Source of the DNA: Candidatus Hydrogenedens sp.
Lineage (GTDB): Bacteria; Hydrogenedentota; Hydrogenedentia; Hydrogenedentales; Hydrogenedentaceae
Length of the DNA stretch: 10,000 nucleotides
Direction: 5' to 3'
NCBI GenBank assembly: GCA_020216745.1
Contig: JAIWNQ010000089.1
Location: forward strand, 1 to 10,000
Of this stretch, positions 6,584-10,000 are shown piece by piece. Under the pieces are notes generated by a model. The model was not told the DNA's origin. It was given only the letters and a program-made list of their open reading frames with translations, and did no database searches. The translations under genes and the position numbers were made by a program. The first letter of the stretch is position 1, and every line of letters begins with the position of its first letter.

Positions 6584-7531
6584 ATGATAGAAGCGTATAA
6601 ACAAAAAATTGACAAATTAATAGATAATGTAGAACGTGTATTTTTAGGCAAGACGTATGCAATCCAATTGTGTGTTGCTGGTATTCTTGCTCGTGGGCAT
6701 ATTCTGATTGAGGATGTGCCAGGGATGGGGAAGACGACATTGGCTCAAGTGTTGGCACGTTCAATGAATTGTAAATTTCATCGTATTCAGTTTACGAGTG
6801 ATATGTTGCCTTCGGATATATTAGGTGTTTCTATACTAAATCCGAAGACAGCGGAGTTTGAATTTCGTCGTGGTCCCATTTTTGCGAATATTGTTCTTGC
6901 AGATGAAATTAATCGAACTCCGCCTAAAACTCAGAGTGCTTTGTTGGAAGCGATGAGTGAGTACCAGGTTTCGATGGATAGTAGGACGTACGGATTGCCG
7001 CAACCCTTTGTTGTTATTGCTACACAGAATCCGATTGAATATGAAGGGACTTATAGTTTGCCAGAATCGCAGTTAGACCGTTTTTTGATACGGTTAGAGA
7101 TAGGTTATCCGCCTGCGGAAGAAGAATTGGTGATAATGAAAAAACGGGATGTGGTGAAAGAAATTACAGAGTTACCACCTGTTCTTACAGCGGAAGAGGT
7201 GTTGGAATTACAGGAACGGACAAAGGGTATTTTAGTAGATGAATCTATCTCACACTATATTTTACAAATAATAGAGAAGACCAGAACCCATGAGCAAGTA
7301 GAATTAGGTATCAGTCCTCGTGGTACTCAGAGTCTATATGTGGCTTCGCAGGCATGGGCGTTAATACATGGTAGGGAATTTGTTACTCCGCAAGATGTTA
7401 GGGAAGTAGCGGAATCGGTATTGGCACATCGGTTGATTACCAAAACGAAGTCATTTAATTTAACACATCTGGCTGAGGAGCGAAAGAGAATTATTCAAGA
7501 AATACTCCGAACAGTTCCAATTCCCCGTTAA
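6584..7531 (+). CDS. moxR: MoxR-family AAA+ ATPase
   Basis: A 315-residue cytoplasmic ATPase of the MoxR family, chaperone-like AAA+ proteins that act with VWA/DUF58 partners. Seen directly: Walker A EDVPGMGKTT at 43-52 (Lys50); Walker B IVLADE at 103-108 followed by the MoxR hallmark INRTPPKTQSALLEAMSE; sensor 1 IATQNP at 145-150 (Asn149); LDRFL at 164-168 (arginine-finger region); and GISPRGTQSL at 242-251 (sensor 2, Arg246). The length is standard for the family and all key residues are present, so it should be an active ATPase. The nearest purine-rich ribosome site, AAAAAGGA, is about 14 bases from the ATG, longer than usual. The gene ends 2 bases before the DUF58 start. Which MoxR subfamily it belongs to is not decided here; the neighbouring genes are those of the common MoxR-DUF58-transglutaminase cluster. 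Confidence 0.95.
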   Translation: MIEAYKQKIDKLIDNVERVFLGKTYAIQLCVAGILARGHILIEDVPGMGKTTLAQVLARSMNCKFHRIQFTSDMLPSDILGVSILNPKTAEFEFRRGPIFANIVLADEINRTPPKTQSALLEAMSEYQVSMDSRTYGLPQPFVVIATQNPIEYEGTYSLPESQLDRFLIRLEIGYPPAEEELVIMKKRDVVKEITELPPVLTAEEVLELQERTKGILVDESISHYILQIIEKTRTHEQVELGISPRGTQSLYVASQAWALIHGREFVTPQDVREVAESVLAHRLITKTKSFNLTHLAEERKRIIQEILRTVPIPR

Positions 7532-7533
7532 TT

Positions 7534-8625
7534 ATGGTTACAGGAATATTAAAACAGAAGGCAACAAATCGAAAGTATTGGATAGGGGAGGTGTTTTTTA
7601 CAGCGCTTTTGTTACTTTCTGCGTGGAATAGTGGGAATAACATTTTATATTTAGCGTTTGCTATTTGTTTTTCAATTGGAGTATGTGCGGAGGTTATGTC
7701 CCGACTGAATTTTAAGCCACCCAAAGTTGATATATTGGTTCCAGAGCAGGTTACAAGAGGTGAAGAGGTGACTATATGGGTACGGGTCGAGAATTTACAA
7801 AAAAGATTTCCTTTATATGGTATATCAATAGAATTGGTTATTGAGGATGTTAAAGGAAAGCAAACAAGGTTATTTTTAGGTAAGGTTCCAATGATACCTG
7901 CCCGTGATGGTGTAGAACTTTCTTTTCAGCAGGTATTTATGAAACGGGGTTTGATTAAAATTACGGAGGTGATTATAAAATCTGAATTTCCTCTTGGGAT
8001 TATTGAGAAACAGGCGACGTATAAAATTACGTCGGAGGTTCTTGTAGTTCCTAAAACGCAATATCTTAATATACAGACGTTGGGTAATTATGCTGGTGGT
8101 AGTCGTGTTCCCACGCGAACGTTAATATCTGAATCGGGAGATTATTATTCTGTTCGTGAATATCAGCCGGGGGATGATCTCCGATATATTGCATGGAAAA
8201 TAAGTGCTCGATTAGGGATTTGGTTAGTACGTGAGTGGGCTTTAAGTTTACCTAATAAATATCTTATCTACCTTGATTTGAGAAAGAGGTCTGATTCTGA
8301 TGATGAATTATTTGAGACCATGATAGATTTTGTTGCATCGTTAGCATTTTCTTTAATTATGAAACAATTCCATGTCGGAATTTGGACAGATATGGAACGA
8401 ATTCCGACGGGACATGGGATAGGGCATCTGAATTTAATATTAAAGAGGTTGGCATTAGTGCAGGCTATTGAAAGCAAGGAGATTGATGAGGCTTTATGGA
8501 ATAAATATTTTCAAGAAGGTAGAAATTCCCGACTATTACTTTTATCTGTCAATCCCGAACTTTGGGGTAAAAGTATAGTTGGTATGAGGATTCTAAATCC
8601 CGATGTTATTAAAGCAAGTAAATAG
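7534..8625 (+). CDS. DUF58 (VWA-like) membrane protein, MoxR partner
   Basis: A 363-residue DUF58 protein. The N-terminus has two hydrophobic segments (about 17-31 and 35-52) that anchor it in the cytoplasmic membrane. A beta-rich region follows at roughly 60-190. The DUF58 core follows: the SVREYQPGDDLRYIAWKISA stretch (206-225) and LVREWALS (231-238) match the family signature around R-E-Y-x-P-G-D-D-L-R-x-I-x-W. A VWA-like fold is expected near YLIYLDLRKRS (243-253). The strand carries Asp248 but no D-x-S-x-S metal motif, so metal-dependent adhesion is doubtful. DUF58 proteins usually sit next to MoxR. The ATG is 2 bases after the MoxR stop and has no Shine-Dalgarno sequence, so translation is probably coupled to the MoxR gene. 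Its 3' end overlaps the next gene by 23 bases. Confidence 0.92.
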   Translation: MVTGILKQKATNRKYWIGEVFFTALLLLSAWNSGNNILYLAFAICFSIGVCAEVMSRLNFKPPKVDILVPEQVTRGEEVTIWVRVENLQKRFPLYGISIELVIEDVKGKQTRLFLGKVPMIPARDGVELSFQQVFMKRGLIKITEVIIKSEFPLGIIEKQATYKITSEVLVVPKTQYLNIQTLGNYAGGSRVPTRTLISESGDYYSVREYQPGDDLRYIAWKISARLGIWLVREWALSLPNKYLIYLDLRKRSDSDDELFETMIDFVASLAFSLIMKQFHVGIWTDMERIPTGHGIGHLNLILKRLALVQAIESKEIDEALWNKYFQEGRNSRLLLLSVNPELWGKSIVGMRILNPDVIKASK

Positions 8626-10000
8626 ATATAACATAACATTAAAGTTAGCGGTGGCTATTGTTGTCGCTTCGTCATATTTGGCATTGACAGCAGTTCGTTC
8701 TTATGGGAGTATTGTTCTTTTCATTCCTATTATCCCTCTATTTCTTAATTTCTTTGTGGAGAGGATTGTTGAAAGATTTCCGCGTTATTCCACCTATATT
8801 CAAATACCGCTATGGATAGTTAGTATTAGTTTGCCAGTATTGATTATGACGATAGGTATTTTAGATACGGTATTGTTATTAACGGCGATTATCCAATTGA
8901 CGTTGATGGTTCGGAAGAAAGGGTTAAAGGAATATTTATACATTATATTAATGAGTTTTTTCTTGTTATTAGGGGCAGGGGTTCAGGCACCTGAGTTTAT
9001 TGTTGGTATTTCTCTTCTTTTATTTATATGTTTTGTATTTGTGTTGTTGCCATTGGTAACGATGACGTATACAAAGGAAGATGTTGTAAGTAATAAGCGT
9101 GTTTTACAGGGAAGAATAAAATTTTCGAGTTATGGGGCATATATATTTATAGTGGTTTTGTTGAATATTACATTGGGTTGGTTTTTAATAGTTGTGAGTT
9201 TTTTGTTTATGCCGAGATTGGAAGCAGGTATTTTTGGTCGGGATATCGGAAATGTGACAAGGTCAGGTATTTCGACTACTGTCTCATTAAAAGGTGGACA
9301 GTCTATTGAAATCTCGTACACCCCTGTTATGAGTGTTCATATTCCGTCTGCAGGTGCAAATCCGCCTATACCAGAGAATCGACTTTATTGGCGGATTACG
9401 AGTTTACCTACATATCTTGGTGTTCAATGGCGTCGTTGGCCTCTTGAAGAATCGTATGAGATGTCTGGAACGGTAGTATCTTTTATATCGCTGTTAAGGT
9501 CTATAGAACAACAAAAGAGAAGTGCCCAGAAAAGGTTAAAATTAGAGCAGGTTCGTGAATTGTCATCAAAGCCTGTCGTTCAGGAGATATATTTAGACCA
9601 GATACCAGAAGATGGAGTTCCTGTTTTGGACCGTGTTCGTGAGTTCCGAACGAAGGATACTGGTTCACGGGTATTGTTAGGTTGGGATATGACGAAGGAT
9701 TATACAGTTACTGTTACAACAAATAATGTTCGTAGAATGGTCTACACAGTGATTTCGGATTTAGTTGAATGGGATGGGGATAAATTAAAAGAGGCTTCTT
9801 CTAATTATAAAGAATTAATGTCGCCACGGGACTATGATTTACTTACACAACATGATTTATCACCGGAGGTGCAGGCACGTATTCAAAGTGTTGTTTCTGG
9901 TAAAGAGACGGTGTATGAGAAAGTCAAGGCGATTGAAGAATGGTTATCGGGAGCTGAATTTCAGTATACATTGGATATTCCACCGTTACCAGGCGAACAT
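8603..10000 (+). CDS. DUF3488/transglutaminase-like membrane protein (TgpA type), N-terminal part, cut by window end
   Basis: This open frame runs from an ATG at 8603 to the last base: 466 residues, with the rest outside the window. The N-terminus is strongly hydrophobic to about residue 203, with some five to seven membrane segments (for example 15-31, 35-52, 67-86, 111-128, 132-153 and 179-203), as in TgpA-like DUF3488 proteins. A soluble, predicted extracytoplasmic part follows; LYWRITSLPTYLGVQWRRWP at 261-280 matches the Y-W-R...W signature after the membrane domain. Residues 296-325 form a charged Gln/Lys/Arg/Glu-rich helical stretch. LSPEVQARIQSVVSGKETVY at 419-438, then IEEWLSGAEFQYTLDIPPLPG (444-464), are the start of the transglutaminase-like domain; its Cys-His-Asp residues would lie beyond the edge. 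The start overlaps the DUF58 end by 23 bases, and GAGGA lies about 12 bases upstream. This completes the MoxR-DUF58-transglutaminase set. The catalytic state cannot be checked here. Confidence 0.9.
   Translation, partial: MLLKQVNRYNITLKLAVAIVVASSYLALTAVRSYGSIVLFIPIIPLFLNFFVERIVERFPRYSTYIQIPLWIVSISLPVLIMTIGILDTVLLLTAIIQLTLMVRKKGLKEYLYIILMSFFLLLGAGVQAPEFIVGISLLLFICFVFVLLPLVTMTYTKEDVVSNKRVLQGRIKFSSYGAYIFIVVLLNITLGWFLIVVSFLFMPRLEAGIFGRDIGNVTRSGISTTVSLKGGQSIEISYTPVMSVHIPSAGANPPIPENRLYWRITSLPTYLGVQWRRWPLEESYEMSGTVVSFISLLRSIEQQKRSAQKRLKLEQVRELSSKPVVQEIYLDQIPEDGVPVLDRVREFRTKDTGSRVLLGWDMTKDYTVTVTTNNVRRMVYTVISDLVEWDGDKLKEASSNYKELMSPRDYDLLTQHDLSPEVQARIQSVVSGKETVYEKVKAIEEWLSGAEFQYTLDIPPLPGEH

Noticed and set aside
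6570..6587. Tiny frame ATG-TTT-TTT-ACA-GCA-TGA overlapping the MoxR start as ATGA
   Set aside because: The only ribosome-like site, AAGGA, lies with no spacing before this ATG, so it is unlikely to be translated. A leader peptide is possible but unsupported.
9130..9321. Minus-strand frame inside the transglutaminase-like gene
   Set aside because: Shadow of the membrane protein's coding strand; it has no motif or ribosome site.
1..10000. Search for CRISPR arrays, tRNAs, insertion sequences, phage genes and tandem repeats
   Set aside because: No spaced direct repeats, cloverleaf, transposase motif or terminal inverted repeats were seen on reading both strands.

Overview
The window comes from an AT-rich bacterial chromosome (about 40% G+C, judged by eye from several rows). 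It holds nine protein-coding genes, two of which run off the ends. No RNA gene, insertion sequence, CRISPR array or phage gene was seen. The mix of a twin-arginine-tagged DegT-type aminotransferase, a family of acetyl-xylan-esterase-like hydrolases common in planctomycete-like genomes, SMP-30 and Asp-box propellers, and a MoxR/DUF58/transglutaminase cluster fits a free-living, envelope-rich bacterium of the Planctomycetota/Hydrogenedentota type. That placement is a guess from gene content.

Layout. Positions 1-698 (minus) hold the N-terminal half of an aldehyde dehydrogenase. It lies 79 bases downstream of a Tat-exported DegT/DnrJ/EryC1/StrS-family PLP aminotransferase (778-2118, minus), and the two may be co-transcribed. 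Divergent from them is a membrane-anchored Asp-box beta-propeller protein (2234-3376, plus). It converges on a PHP-family histidinol-phosphatase-like protein (3444-4370, minus). That gene is in turn divergent from an SMP-30/gluconolactonase-like propeller (4526-5365, plus). This part looks like small transcription units of sugar or secondary carbon metabolism, not one pathway operon.

From 5524 to the right edge everything is on the plus strand. First comes an alpha/beta-hydrolase-fold protein whose nucleophile elbow has glycine instead of serine, so it is probably not a classical esterase. Then come a MoxR-family AAA+ ATPase, a DUF58 protein and a large DUF3488/transglutaminase-like membrane protein cut by the window end. 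The last three are tightly packed (a 2-base gap, then a 23-base overlap) and form the widespread MoxR-DUF58-transglutaminase module. In it a cytoplasmic AAA+ chaperone is thought to act on a VWA-like membrane partner, alongside a membrane protein carrying an extracytoplasmic transglutaminase-like domain. The degenerate hydrolase 61 bases upstream may share the transcript.

The plus strand is G-rich over C throughout, even inside minus-strand genes. This suggests a replication-strand bias with the plus strand leading.
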